DNA from: CAYLZO01 sp964387775
GTDB taxonomy: Bacteria; Chloroflexota; Anaerolineae; JAAYZQ01
NCBI GenBank assembly: GCA_964387775.1
Contig: CAYLZO010000306.1
Span: 1-5,133 of the forward strand
DNA length: 5,133 bases
Direction of reading: 5' to 3'
Part shown: piece after piece, positions 1 to 5,133 of the stretch
Numbering within the stretch: position 1 is the stretch's first letter
Layout of the letters: the number at the start of each line of letters is the position of its first letter
The notes under the pieces: generated by a model
Told to the model about the DNA's origin: nothing
The model's input: only the letters and a program-made list of their open reading frames with translations
Databases searched by the model: none
Program-made: the position numbers and the translations under genes

Positions 1-33
1 ATTCTTGAGATCTCTGATGGTGCCCAATTTCAC

Positions 34-978
34 CTATATTCCCACATGAGCCAAAATGGCTTTGGCTGAAAAAGCTGCGTTGACTCTTATGCGTATAGAT
101 CCGGTTCCACACAGCCACCCACGGTTCTCCTCTTCAACATACACCCTTCGATCAAGCTCGCCACGGCGCGGCAAGAGGATGTCGCCTCGTTCGATCCTGT
201 GAACCTCAAGTTCTTGGGCCTTTTTCTCAGGGACTTGAGCAATCTCTGAAATGTCAATCCTTTCTTCACTCATATTGGCTGGCATAACAACCGGTACTCC
301 AACATCCACATAATCGGATTGATGCAATTGAGCGCCGAATGGACCAATCTGAATCCCAGCACCATCGTCACAAAATGTACTCAAGGGGCGACTCTCGAAT
401 CGTGCTGGATCAAACTCTGATTTGCGGATTGCTGAGCGCAGGTCATATGCAGAGTCAATGCTTTCCTTGTACTGATTAACAACCTCGTCGGCGACGTTAA
501 GGAGTACCGCAATCCGCCGTTGCTCCGTCAGCGGCGGCAGGGCGAATTCTTGCCGGGCTAGCGTGCGCCAGTTGATGGTCGGTGATAGGGACCCGACTGA
601 GATCTCCAGCGCCCGGTTCATGAACAGGTCACTTTGCATGAAAAAGGGCAAGAACCCGGGTAGCATGACGTCTGCCTTGGGGCGCAAGACCATCGCGTGC
701 GCCGAACAGATGCCCTCGAACTCGGCCACGGCCAACTTGCGCTGGTACACTCGCCGCCGGCCAAAGATGATGTCGCCTGTGCGAAAGAGAAGCTTGGTCG
801 CACCTACGTCGGAGGGCTCCCCCCAACGGCGAATTTTGAGCGAGTCGGAATCAAGGTGCGCCAGGCCTACGTAATAATCGACGTCCACATCGTCGGGCTC
901 AACGCGGTCGGTCACGTTGACGGCCATCTGGTCAAAGCGCCATATCTTCCAGCCGGGTTTCAGCACCCGCTCCGTCAT
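34..978 (-). CDS. hsdS: Type I RM specificity subunit HsdS, apparently truncated in the second recognition domain
   Basis: HsdS is the DNA-recognition subunit that joins HsdM (and HsdR) and reads a bipartite target. The 314-residue product has a first target-recognition domain (TRD) at about 1-147, with FRTGDIIFGRRR near 65-76 and SLSPTINW at 130-137. A central conserved region follows at about 148-190: LPPLTEQRRIAVLL, then a helix. A second TRD begins near 200 (GAGIQIGPFG at 207-216; GDILLPRRGE; GTGSIRIRV at 291-299). The frame stops at residue 314, where a normal TRD would continue through a membrane-like YLSS/GTTM region, a second LPP.EQ motif and a closing helix; full-length HsdS is usually about 380-450 residues. 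The ATG overlaps the toxin stop as ATGA, and GGGG lies 7 bases upstream (986-989). GC drops from about 63% to 48% below position 480. Family assignment is firm; whether the early stop reflects a frameshift, a nonsense change or a natural half-type HsdS is unresolved, because the window ends 33 bases later. Confidence 0.88.
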   Translation of the reverse strand: MTERVLKPGWKIWRFDQMAVNVTDRVEPDDVDVDYYVGLAHLDSDSLKIRRWGEPSDVGATKLLFRTGDIIFGRRRVYQRKLAVAEFEGICSAHAMVLRPKADVMLPGFLPFFMQSDLFMNRALEISVGSLSPTINWRTLARQEFALPPLTEQRRIAVLLNVADEVVNQYKESIDSAYDLRSAIRKSEFDPARFESRPLSTFCDDGAGIQIGPFGAQLHQSDYVDVGVPVVMPANMSEERIDISEIAQVPEKKAQELEVHRIERGDILLPRRGELDRRVYVEEENRGWLCGTGSIRIRVNAAFSAKAILAHVGI

Positions 979-1466
979 TCCGCTTCCCCGGCCAAGACCA
1001 GCGCTTGCTGCACCAGGTCGGCGCTCAAACGGATGCCGCCTCGCTGCATCCGCTCCAGGCCGGGGCGCACGGCGTCCAGATGTCCCAACTCTTTGGCCTT
1101 GAGCAGCAGGCCCAATACCCCGGTGATGGGCAATCCCAGGCGGCGGGCGTGGCGGCGCCCCAGGCGTTCGTCGATGAGGACCAGGTCAGCCTGGCGTTCC
1201 TGGGCCAGGGCGATGACCTCGGCCTCGCCCCGATCCAGGTCGCTCAGCAGGTCGGCTCGCCGGGGGTCGTCCAAGGCGACCGTGCGAATGTAGGATGCCG
1301 TGGCCAATTCAGCCGCTCCAGCGCGCGCGCCGCCGGCCCGCAGCTCGGCAGCCACCGCCGGCGGGATCCAGACCTCCTCGTAGAGCGCTTGCAGCAGGTC
1401 GAGCTGCTGCACCAGGGCCAGGGCGATGATGGGCGTCGTGTTGCTGATCACAATGCGGTCAGGCAT
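975..1466 (-). CDS. DUF3368-type PIN-domain toxin (VapC-like)
   Basis: The 163-residue protein matches the DUF3368 pattern, the PIN-like nuclease partner of UPF0175 antitoxins. It opens with IVISNTTPIIALA (5-17), followed by LDLLQALYEEVWIPPAVAAEL (a typical family block), LDRGEAEVIALA (77-88), ADLVLIDERLGRRHA (93-107) and LPITGVLGLLLKAKELG near the end. Putative metal-site acids are E81 and D99. The position that is Asp in most VapC enzymes is N9 here; in my recollection the SNT variant is seen in this family, so activity is not excluded. The frame is open upstream, but the start at 1466 is preferred: homology begins there, GAGG lies 9 bases upstream (1476-1479), and it overlaps the antitoxin stop by 8 bases (ATGCCTGA), as is common in TA operons. 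Its own stop overlaps the hsdS start. The predicted role is an RNase toxin held inactive by the upstream gene product; the RNA target is unknown. Confidence 0.85.
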   Translation of the reverse strand: MPDRIVISNTTPIIALALVQQLDLLQALYEEVWIPPAVAAELRAGGARAGAAELATASYIRTVALDDPRRADLLSDLDRGEAEVIALAQERQADLVLIDERLGRRHARRLGLPITGVLGLLLKAKELGHLDAVRPGLERMQRGGIRLSADLVQQALVLAGEAE

Positions 1467-1716
1467 TTGCCATATCCTCGGCCAACTCGTCCGGCTCGAC
1501 GCCGATGGGCGACAGGCCAAAGCGCTGCAATTCAAAGACAAAGTGTACACGCTCCATCCCGGCCAGCCGCGCGCCGGTGCCGGTGGTGACTCGCCCTTGC
1601 TCGTACAGCTGGGTCGCCAGCAGCAAGCGCGCCTCGGATTCAAACTTTTCCGGCGTGCTCTTGAGCGACAGCAACAAATCCTCAGAATAGGGAATGGTCA
1701 ACTGGTAAACGGTCAT
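1459..1716 (-). CDS. UPF0175 family antitoxin
   Basis: This 85-residue protein has the UPF0175 layout: an N-terminal strand (TVYQLTIPYSEDLLLSL, 2-18), KSTPEKFESEARLLLATQLYE (a helix), then GRVTTGTGARLAGMERVHFVFELQRFGLSP (41-70), a helix-turn-helix-like segment, and an acidic tail (PDELAEDM). Members usually pair with DUF3368 proteins, and that is the next gene here, overlapping by 8 bases. Predicted roles are neutralising the toxin and probably binding its own promoter. The start at 1716 is set by a strong AGGAGG (1722-1727) five bases upstream; the frame stays open to 1764 but those residues are not family-like. A TATAAT sits 36 bases upstream, so the gene can plausibly be transcribed independently of hsdM-2. 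Family call is good; DNA binding is inferred. Confidence 0.83.
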   Translation of the reverse strand: MTVYQLTIPYSEDLLLSLKSTPEKFESEARLLLATQLYEQGRVTTGTGARLAGMERVHFVFELQRFGLSPIGVEPDELAEDMANA

Positions 1717-1721
1717 TATTG

Positions 1722-1727
1722 CCTCCT
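1722..1727 (-). promoter_or_regulatory. Strong ribosome binding site of the antitoxin gene
   Basis: AGGAGG on the minus strand, five bases before the ATG at 1716. It is the strongest Shine-Dalgarno in the window and fixes the start at 1716 rather than at the upstream ATG at 1764. It would favour high antitoxin output relative to the coupled toxin. Confidence 0.75.
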
Positions 1728-1752
1728 GTCTATCTGCTGCCTCGTTTCCCCT

Positions 1753-1782
1753 ATTATAGCACAAGTTCGTCCAGCATTTCCA
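1753..1782 (-). promoter_or_regulatory. Internal extended -10 promoter ahead of the toxin-antitoxin pair
   Basis: On the minus strand TATAAT (1758-1753) is preceded by TGC, giving the extended -10 form TGnTATAAT. A TGGAAA (1782-1777; 4 of 6 matches to TTGACA) lies 18 bases upstream. The TATAAT covers the hsdM-2 stop codon, and the antitoxin ATG is 36 bases further on behind AGGAGG. It would drive antitoxin, toxin and hsdS without the hsdM genes. Confidence 0.5.
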
Positions 1783-3244
1783 TCAGGGCGTCCATCTCCT
1801 GCCAGAACAGGCGCCCCTCCTGCTGCCAGGCGGCCCACAGCTCCGGCAGCGAGCGGCCATCGTCGCCGCCGTGGTTGTTGTTCACGCGCTTGACGTAGAG
1901 GGGGATGGACAGGCTGTAATCCTGAGCGGCGATCTCGTCCAGGGCTGCCGCCACGGCGAAATCGGGCTCGGCCCCGAACTGGCGGTAGGCGTCCAGGATG
2001 CGGGCCTGGTGTTCCGGCTTGAGAAAGCTCTGCGCCCGCTCGCGGGCCACCTCGTCGACGGCGTCGATGAACAGGATCTGCCCCCGGCGCTCCGGCGGCT
2101 TCTGGCTGCGGCAGACGACGACGCAGGCTTCCATGGGCGAGTTGTAAAAGAGGTTGGGTCCCAGGCCCAGCACGCACTCTACCAGGTCGGCCTCGACCAG
2201 CCGCTGCCGCATCTCGGCCTCGTCGCGGCGAAAGAGCACGCCGTGGGGAAAGAGGATGGCGCAGCGGCCAGTGCGGGGGTCCATGCTGGCCAGGATGTGC
2301 TGGAAAAAGGCGTAATCGGCCCGGCCTTGAGGCGGTGTACCCAGGAAATTACGGCCCCAGACGTCGCTCTGCCAGGCGTCGCGGTTCCACTGCTTGATGG
2401 AATAGGGCGGATTGGCCAGCACCACGTCGAAGGTCCGCAGCCGGTCGCGCTCGGTAAAGGCCGGCCGCTCCAGCGTGTCGCCACGCACGATGGCGAAATC
2501 CTCGACACCGTGGAGTACCAGGTTCATGCGGGCGATGGCCGCCGTCATGTGGTTGCGCTCCTGGCCGTAGAGGCGCAGCGTGCGGTGCTCGCCGCCGCCG
2601 CGCTTGACCTCGTCCAGGGCCGAGATCAACATCCCGCCGGTGCCGCAGGTGGGATCGTAGATGCTCTCGCCCGGTTGGGGCCGGAGCATCTGGACCATCA
2701 GGTGCACCAACGTGCGGTTGGTGTAGAACTCTTGCGCCGTATGGCCGCTGTCGTCGGCGAACTGCTTGATCAGGTATTCGTAGGCGTTGCCCAGCTCGTC
2801 CTCGGGCACCTCGGCCAGCGACAGGCTGTGAGCCGAGAAATGCTCCAACAGGTTCTTGAGCGTGGCGTCGGGCAGGCGGGCCTTGTTGGTCCACGGCGCA
2901 TCGCCAAAGATGCCGTCCAGCCGGTCGGGGTTGGCGGCCTCGATGGCGCGCATGGCGTTCTGCAAGGCACGGCCCACGTCGCGGGGCACGGTGCGCACCT
3001 CGTCCCAGTGGGCGCCCTCGGGGATGACAAAGCGGTCGTTGGCCGTGTCGCGGGCATAGCCCTCGTCACTGGAGAAGGTCAGCGCTTCGGCGTACTCCTC
3101 ATCCCACACGTCGGACAGGCGCTTGTAAAAGAGCAGGGGAAAGACGTACTGCTTATAGTCGCCGGCGTCGACCAGGCCGCGCAGGATGTTGGCCGCGCCC
3201 CACAGGTACGATTCGAGCTCCTGCTGGGTCATCCGCTCAGGCAT
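1754..3244 (-). CDS. hsdM: Type I RM N6-adenine methyltransferase subunit HsdM, second copy
   Basis: This 496-residue protein is a full-length HsdM, the subunit that transfers a methyl group from SAM to adenine N6 in a complex with HsdS. An N-terminal HsdM_N helical domain spans about 5-165 (ESYLWGAANILRG, then YVFPLLFYKRLSDVWDEEY). SAM motif I is DPTCGTGGM at 197-205, and the catalytic motif IV is NPPY at 278-281. FPHGVLFR (332-339) and LGPNLFYNSPMEACVVV also fit the family. The residues before motif I read FYTNR (173-177) where the neighbouring paralog has FYTPR. The C-terminal part is less like the other copy and ends in an acidic, methionine-rich helix. The frame extends upstream to 3451, but that part overlaps hsdM-1 in another frame and is not HsdM-like. 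The ATG at 3244 has GGGGG 8 bases upstream (3253-3257) and an 8-base overlap with the hsdM-1 stop. An ATG at 3232 is a weaker alternative. Confidence 0.94.
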   Translation of the reverse strand: MPERMTQQELESYLWGAANILRGLVDAGDYKQYVFPLLFYKRLSDVWDEEYAEALTFSSDEGYARDTANDRFVIPEGAHWDEVRTVPRDVGRALQNAMRAIEAANPDRLDGIFGDAPWTNKARLPDATLKNLLEHFSAHSLSLAEVPEDELGNAYEYLIKQFADDSGHTAQEFYTNRTLVHLMVQMLRPQPGESIYDPTCGTGGMLISALDEVKRGGGEHRTLRLYGQERNHMTAAIARMNLVLHGVEDFAIVRGDTLERPAFTERDRLRTFDVVLANPPYSIKQWNRDAWQSDVWGRNFLGTPPQGRADYAFFQHILASMDPRTGRCAILFPHGVLFRRDEAEMRQRLVEADLVECVLGLGPNLFYNSPMEACVVVCRSQKPPERRGQILFIDAVDEVARERAQSFLKPEHQARILDAYRQFGAEPDFAVAAALDEIAAQDYSLSIPLYVKRVNNNHGGDDGRSLPELWAAWQQEGRLFWQEMDALMEMLDELVL

Positions 3245-4766
3245 CGAGCCAGCCCCCTTCGGCCATGACCTCGGCCAGTTGCTCCTCGGCCTGGCGCACG
3301 CGGGCCAGCGCGGTCTTGAAATCGACAATCGCTTCCGGCAGCGGCGGAATGTCCTCGCCGATGGGCGGCAGCACGTAACGGGAGATGTTGAGCGTCCAGT
3401 CCTCCTCCTGGATCTCGTCCACGGAAACGACCCGCGCCCGGTCCTCGACATCCTCGAAGGCTTGCACCCAGCCCAGGATGGTGGCTACGTGCTCGGCATC
3501 GAGGTGGTTTTGCGCCCGCGCTTTGCGGTAAAGGGACGAGGCGTCGACGATCAGCACCTGCCCGGCGCGCGTGCCATGCTCTGCATGGCCAAGCTCCTTG
3601 CGCCGGCGCAGGACCAGGAGGCAGGCCGCCAGCCCGGTGCCGTAGAACAGGTTGGGCGCCAGACCGATGACGGCCTCGATCAGGTCCATCTCCAGCAGTT
3701 TGCGCCGGATGTCGCCCTCGACGCCGCCGCGAAAGAGGGCGCCCTGGGGCAGGACGACGGCCATGCGGCCGGTGTAGGGCGCCATCGAGGCGACCATGTG
3801 CTGCACCCAGGCAAAGTCGCCGCTGTTGTCGCTGGGCAGCCCGCCAAAGGCCCGGCCCCAGGGGTCGTTCTCCCACACCTCGCGCCCCCACTGCTTGAGG
3901 GAGAAGGGCGGATTGGCGATGACGCAGTCAAAGGTCGCCAGCCCGCCGGTGCCGGGGTCGGAGAAGACGGGGTGACGCAGCGTATCGCCCCGCTCGACGG
4001 AAAAATCCTCGATGCCGTGCAGCAGCAGGTTCATGCGCGCCACCGAGGCAGTGGTCAGGTTCTTCTCCTGGCCGTAGAGCTTGCCGAAAAAGGTGCGCGG
4101 ATCGCCACCCCTTTCGCGGACGTGGGCCACCGCCGCCAGCAGCATCCCGCCCGTGCCGCAGGCGGGGTCGTAAATGGTCTCGCCCTCCTGGGGATCGAGG
4201 ATGCTGACCATCAGCCGCACCACGCTGCGCGGGGTGTAGAACTCGCCCGCCTTGCGGTTGGTGGCGTCGGCGAACTGTTTGATCAGGTACTCGTAGGCGT
4301 CGCCGATGACGTCGCTGGCCACGCGGCTGTTGCCCAGGTGCAGGGCCGAAAAGTGCTCGATGAGGTCCTTGAGCAGGGGATCGGGCAGGCGGTCCTTGTT
4401 GCTCCACTGGGCGTCGCCAAAGACGCCATAGAGATGCTCCTGGTTGGCGGCCTCGATGCAGCGCAGGGCGTTCTGCAGGGCGGTGCCGACATTGGCCGGG
4501 GTCTCGCGCACCACATTCCAATGACAGGCTTCGGGCACCTGAAAGCGGTGCTCCTCGGCAAAATCCTCGCCGTAGGTGTCGACCGCCTCTTGGTACTCTT
4601 CGTCCCAGACGTCACAGATGCGCTTGAAAAAGAGCAGGGGCAGGATGTAGCTTTTCCAGTCGGTGCGGTCCACAGGGCTGCCGCGCAGGATGTTGGCGGC
4701 TTCCCACAGGTGGGATTCCAGCTCGGAGAGGGTGATGGCTGCTTGGAACAACGGTTGTTGCATCAT
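3237..4766 (-). CDS. hsdM: Type I RM N6-adenine methyltransferase subunit HsdM, first copy
   Basis: This 509-residue protein is a complete HsdM and the first gene of the operon. Its HsdM_N domain spans about 12-172 (LESHLWEAANILRGS, ILPLLFFKRICDVWDEEY). It continues with FYTPR at 176-180, SAM motif I DPACGTGGM at 200-208, YGQEKN at 231-236, and NPPF at 285-288. LPQGALFRGG (339-348) and GLAPNLFYGTGLAACLLVL follow. The C-terminal region (about 470-509) is a charged helix typical of HsdM tails, expected to contact HsdS. It aligns along its length with the next gene, but sequence differs at most variable sites, so the pair is an old duplication or two lineages brought together. Both 4766 and 4763 are possible ATG starts (MM), with no good Shine-Dalgarno in the preceding 20 bases. 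The reason may be the mobile element that lies just upstream, beginning 17 bases before the ATG behind its target-site copy. Confidence 0.95.
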   Translation of the reverse strand: MMQQPLFQAAITLSELESHLWEAANILRGSPVDRTDWKSYILPLLFFKRICDVWDEEYQEAVDTYGEDFAEEHRFQVPEACHWNVVRETPANVGTALQNALRCIEAANQEHLYGVFGDAQWSNKDRLPDPLLKDLIEHFSALHLGNSRVASDVIGDAYEYLIKQFADATNRKAGEFYTPRSVVRLMVSILDPQEGETIYDPACGTGGMLLAAVAHVRERGGDPRTFFGKLYGQEKNLTTASVARMNLLLHGIEDFSVERGDTLRHPVFSDPGTGGLATFDCVIANPPFSLKQWGREVWENDPWGRAFGGLPSDNSGDFAWVQHMVASMAPYTGRMAVVLPQGALFRGGVEGDIRRKLLEMDLIEAVIGLAPNLFYGTGLAACLLVLRRRKELGHAEHGTRAGQVLIVDASSLYRKARAQNHLDAEHVATILGWVQAFEDVEDRARVVSVDEIQEEDWTLNISRYVLPPIGEDIPPLPEAIVDFKTALARVRQAEEQLAEVMAEGGWLDA

Positions 4767-4774
4767 GTGGACTT

Positions 4775-4782
4775 TGCCCGTG
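4775..4782. repeat. Left copy of 8-bp target-site duplication
   Basis: TGCCCGTG directly abuts the GTAA end of the palindromic element and is identical to the copy at 4937-4944. The left edge of this copy is 9 bases upstream of the hsdM-1 ATG. Removing the element and one copy would rejoin the original leader. Confidence 0.78.
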
Positions 4783-4936
4783 GTAACCGTTCAGGTGGGG
4801 TTATGATTGGACACGGATTAAACGGATTTACACGGATTCGCGCTGACGAAATTGGTTGGCATTCCGTCGCGAGTAGCTAAAATCCGTGGAATCCGTGTGA
4901 ATCCGTGTCCCATTCAAGATCCCCCTGAACGCTTAC
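4783..4936. mobile_element. IS66-type MITE (154 bp palindromic element) with 8-bp target duplication
   Basis: The 154-bp interval begins GTAACCGTTCAGG (4783-4795) and ends with CCTGAACGCTTAC (4924-4936), the inverse with one mismatch in 13. Inner arms 4809-4838 and 4881-4910 are also inverted, and both pairs are symmetric about the same centre (4859.5). TGCCCGTG occurs at 4775-4782 and again at 4937-4944, directly abutting both ends: an exact 8-bp direct repeat. IS66-family elements are known for ends starting GTAA and 8-bp target duplications, so an IS66-type transposase acting in trans is the best guess. There is no transposase gene inside. On the minus strand the element sits in the hsdM-1 leader. 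The ends and duplication are seen directly; the family is inferred from them. Confidence 0.8.
4809..4910. repeat. Hairpin-forming array of ACGGATT heptamers
   Basis: ACGGATT occurs at 4813, 4822 and 4832, and its inverse AATCCGT at 4881, 4890 and 4900, with spacing of 9 or 10 bases in both arms. The arms can pair over about 25 bp with small bulges. The 42-base middle can add a short stem (GACGAAAT at 4845-4852 against ATTCCGTC at 4861-4868). There is no T-run after either arm, so an intrinsic terminator is not indicated. It forms the core of the mobile element. Confidence 0.85.
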
Positions 4937-4944
4937 TGCCCGTG
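4937..4944. repeat. Right copy of 8-bp target-site duplication
   Basis: TGCCCGTG directly follows the TTAC end of the element and matches 4775-4782 without a mismatch. The base before each copy differs, so the duplication is 8 bp and not longer. Confidence 0.78.
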
Positions 4945-5133
4945 AACTACTCCTTTGTAGGGCTGGTGGTCCAGGGAACGGTTCTCACAATGTCCGCCCG
5001 AATGCGAAAAACACCCGGGACCGGCTGGTCTCTATTATAGCGCGAATTCGGCTAGAGCACAAGTCAGGGGGTCATAATCCAGCAACGAAGAACACGGGAA
5101 AGTTGAACATCACCGAGGGGTGACCAGGGAGCG
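4945..5133. other. Upstream flank without a recognisable gene
   Basis: Apart from the predicted promoter, this flank shows no coding sequence I can support. Minus-strand AAAGGAG at 4956-4950 resembles a ribosome site but would have been 21 bases from the hsdM-1 ATG even before the insertion. Short inverted repeats occur (CTGG/CCAG near 4964-4974, GACC/GGTC near 5019-5030), too small to call a terminator. Any upstream gene lies beyond 5133. Confidence 0.5.
5034..5062 (-). promoter_or_regulatory. Sigma-70-like promoter for the RM operon
   Basis: Read on the minus strand, TTGTGC (5062-5057), 17 bases, then a perfect TATAAT (5039-5034). The -35 matches consensus mainly in TTG. Predicted start of transcription is near 5027, which gives a leader of about 260 bases to hsdM-1; without the mobile element and its duplicated site (162 bp in all) it would be about 100 bases. 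It is the best promoter seen upstream of the operon. Confidence 0.5.

Noticed and set aside
1467..1643. N-terminal extension of the toxin gene to an ATG at 1643
   Set aside because: The extra 59 residues overlap the antitoxin gene, are Arg/Pro/Ser-rich and unlike DUF3368; the ATG at 1466 has a ribosome site and the expected overlap.
1871..3268. Long plus-strand open frame (465 codons) opposite hsdM-2
   Set aside because: It has the same antisense-shadow character; the minus strand encodes a clear HsdM with motif I and NPPY.
3245..3451. N-terminal extension of the second hsdM to 3451
   Set aside because: The extra 69 residues are an out-of-frame shadow of the hsdM-1 C-terminus; HsdM homology starts at about 3244.
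3186..4880. Long plus-strand open frame (564 codons) opposite hsdM-1
   Set aside because: It is the antisense shadow of a high-GC gene, with low-complexity His/Gln/Val/Gly-rich translation and no family motif, and it runs into the mobile element.
4809..4910. Hairpin as an intrinsic terminator
   Set aside because: Neither arm is followed by a T-run, and the element lies within the leader of the operon. A structural effect on the leader is possible but termination is not supported.
4809..4910. ACGGATT units as a CRISPR array
   Set aside because: The units are only 7 bases with 2-3 base gaps and are inverted across the centre; there are no spacers.
4852..5040. Plus-strand 62-codon open frame
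   Set aside because: It crosses the right half of the palindromic element, its target duplication and the predicted promoter, and has no recognisable protein signature.
5080..5133. Possible 3' end of an upstream minus-strand gene
   Set aside because: Short frames end here (for example FNFPVFFVAGL followed by TGA), but they are too short and unrecognised to support a call.

Overview
This window carries most of a Type I restriction-modification (RM) locus, transcribed entirely on the minus strand. In transcription order it holds a promoter (about 5062-5034), a long leader interrupted by a small palindromic mobile element (4783-4936), hsdM-1 (4766-3237), hsdM-2 (3244-1754), a UPF0175-type antitoxin gene (1716-1459), a DUF3368 PIN-type toxin gene (1466-975), and hsdS (978-34). 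No hsdR is visible; it would have to lie beyond position 1 or elsewhere in the genome.

The host looks like a high-GC environmental bacterium. The hsdM region is about 65% GC by hand count, Shine-Dalgarno sites are GGAGG/GGGGG-like, and the promoters are sigma-70-like with TATAAT. The UPF0175/DUF3368 pair and the ACGGATT-rich hairpin recall Chloroflexota, cyanobacteria and similar groups. That placement is an impression and was not tested.

The genes are tightly coupled. hsdM-1/hsdM-2 and antitoxin/toxin each overlap by 8 bases, with the same junction octamer ATGCCTGA, and toxin/hsdS overlap by ATGA. The only real gap in the operon is 37 bases between hsdM-2 and the antitoxin gene. An extended -10 promoter sits there, so the toxin-antitoxin pair and hsdS may have their own transcript. 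The two HsdM proteins are clearly homologous but differ in sequence. Each keeps the SAM-binding motif and the NPPF/Y catalytic motif. HsdS supplies DNA specificity, and the toxin-antitoxin pair lies inside the operon ahead of it.

Three points stand out. (1) The hsdM-1 leader holds a 154-bp imperfect palindrome with GTAA...TTAC ends and a perfect 8-bp flanking direct repeat. This is the signature of an IS66-type non-autonomous element (MITE), inserted 8 bases before the hsdM-1 start codon. (2) hsdS is a composition mosaic: its first half is about 63% GC and its second half about 48%, with the switch inside the central conserved helix. It then stops early within the second target-recognition domain. 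(3) Two different HsdM proteins and a TA module share one operon with a single, apparently damaged, HsdS.
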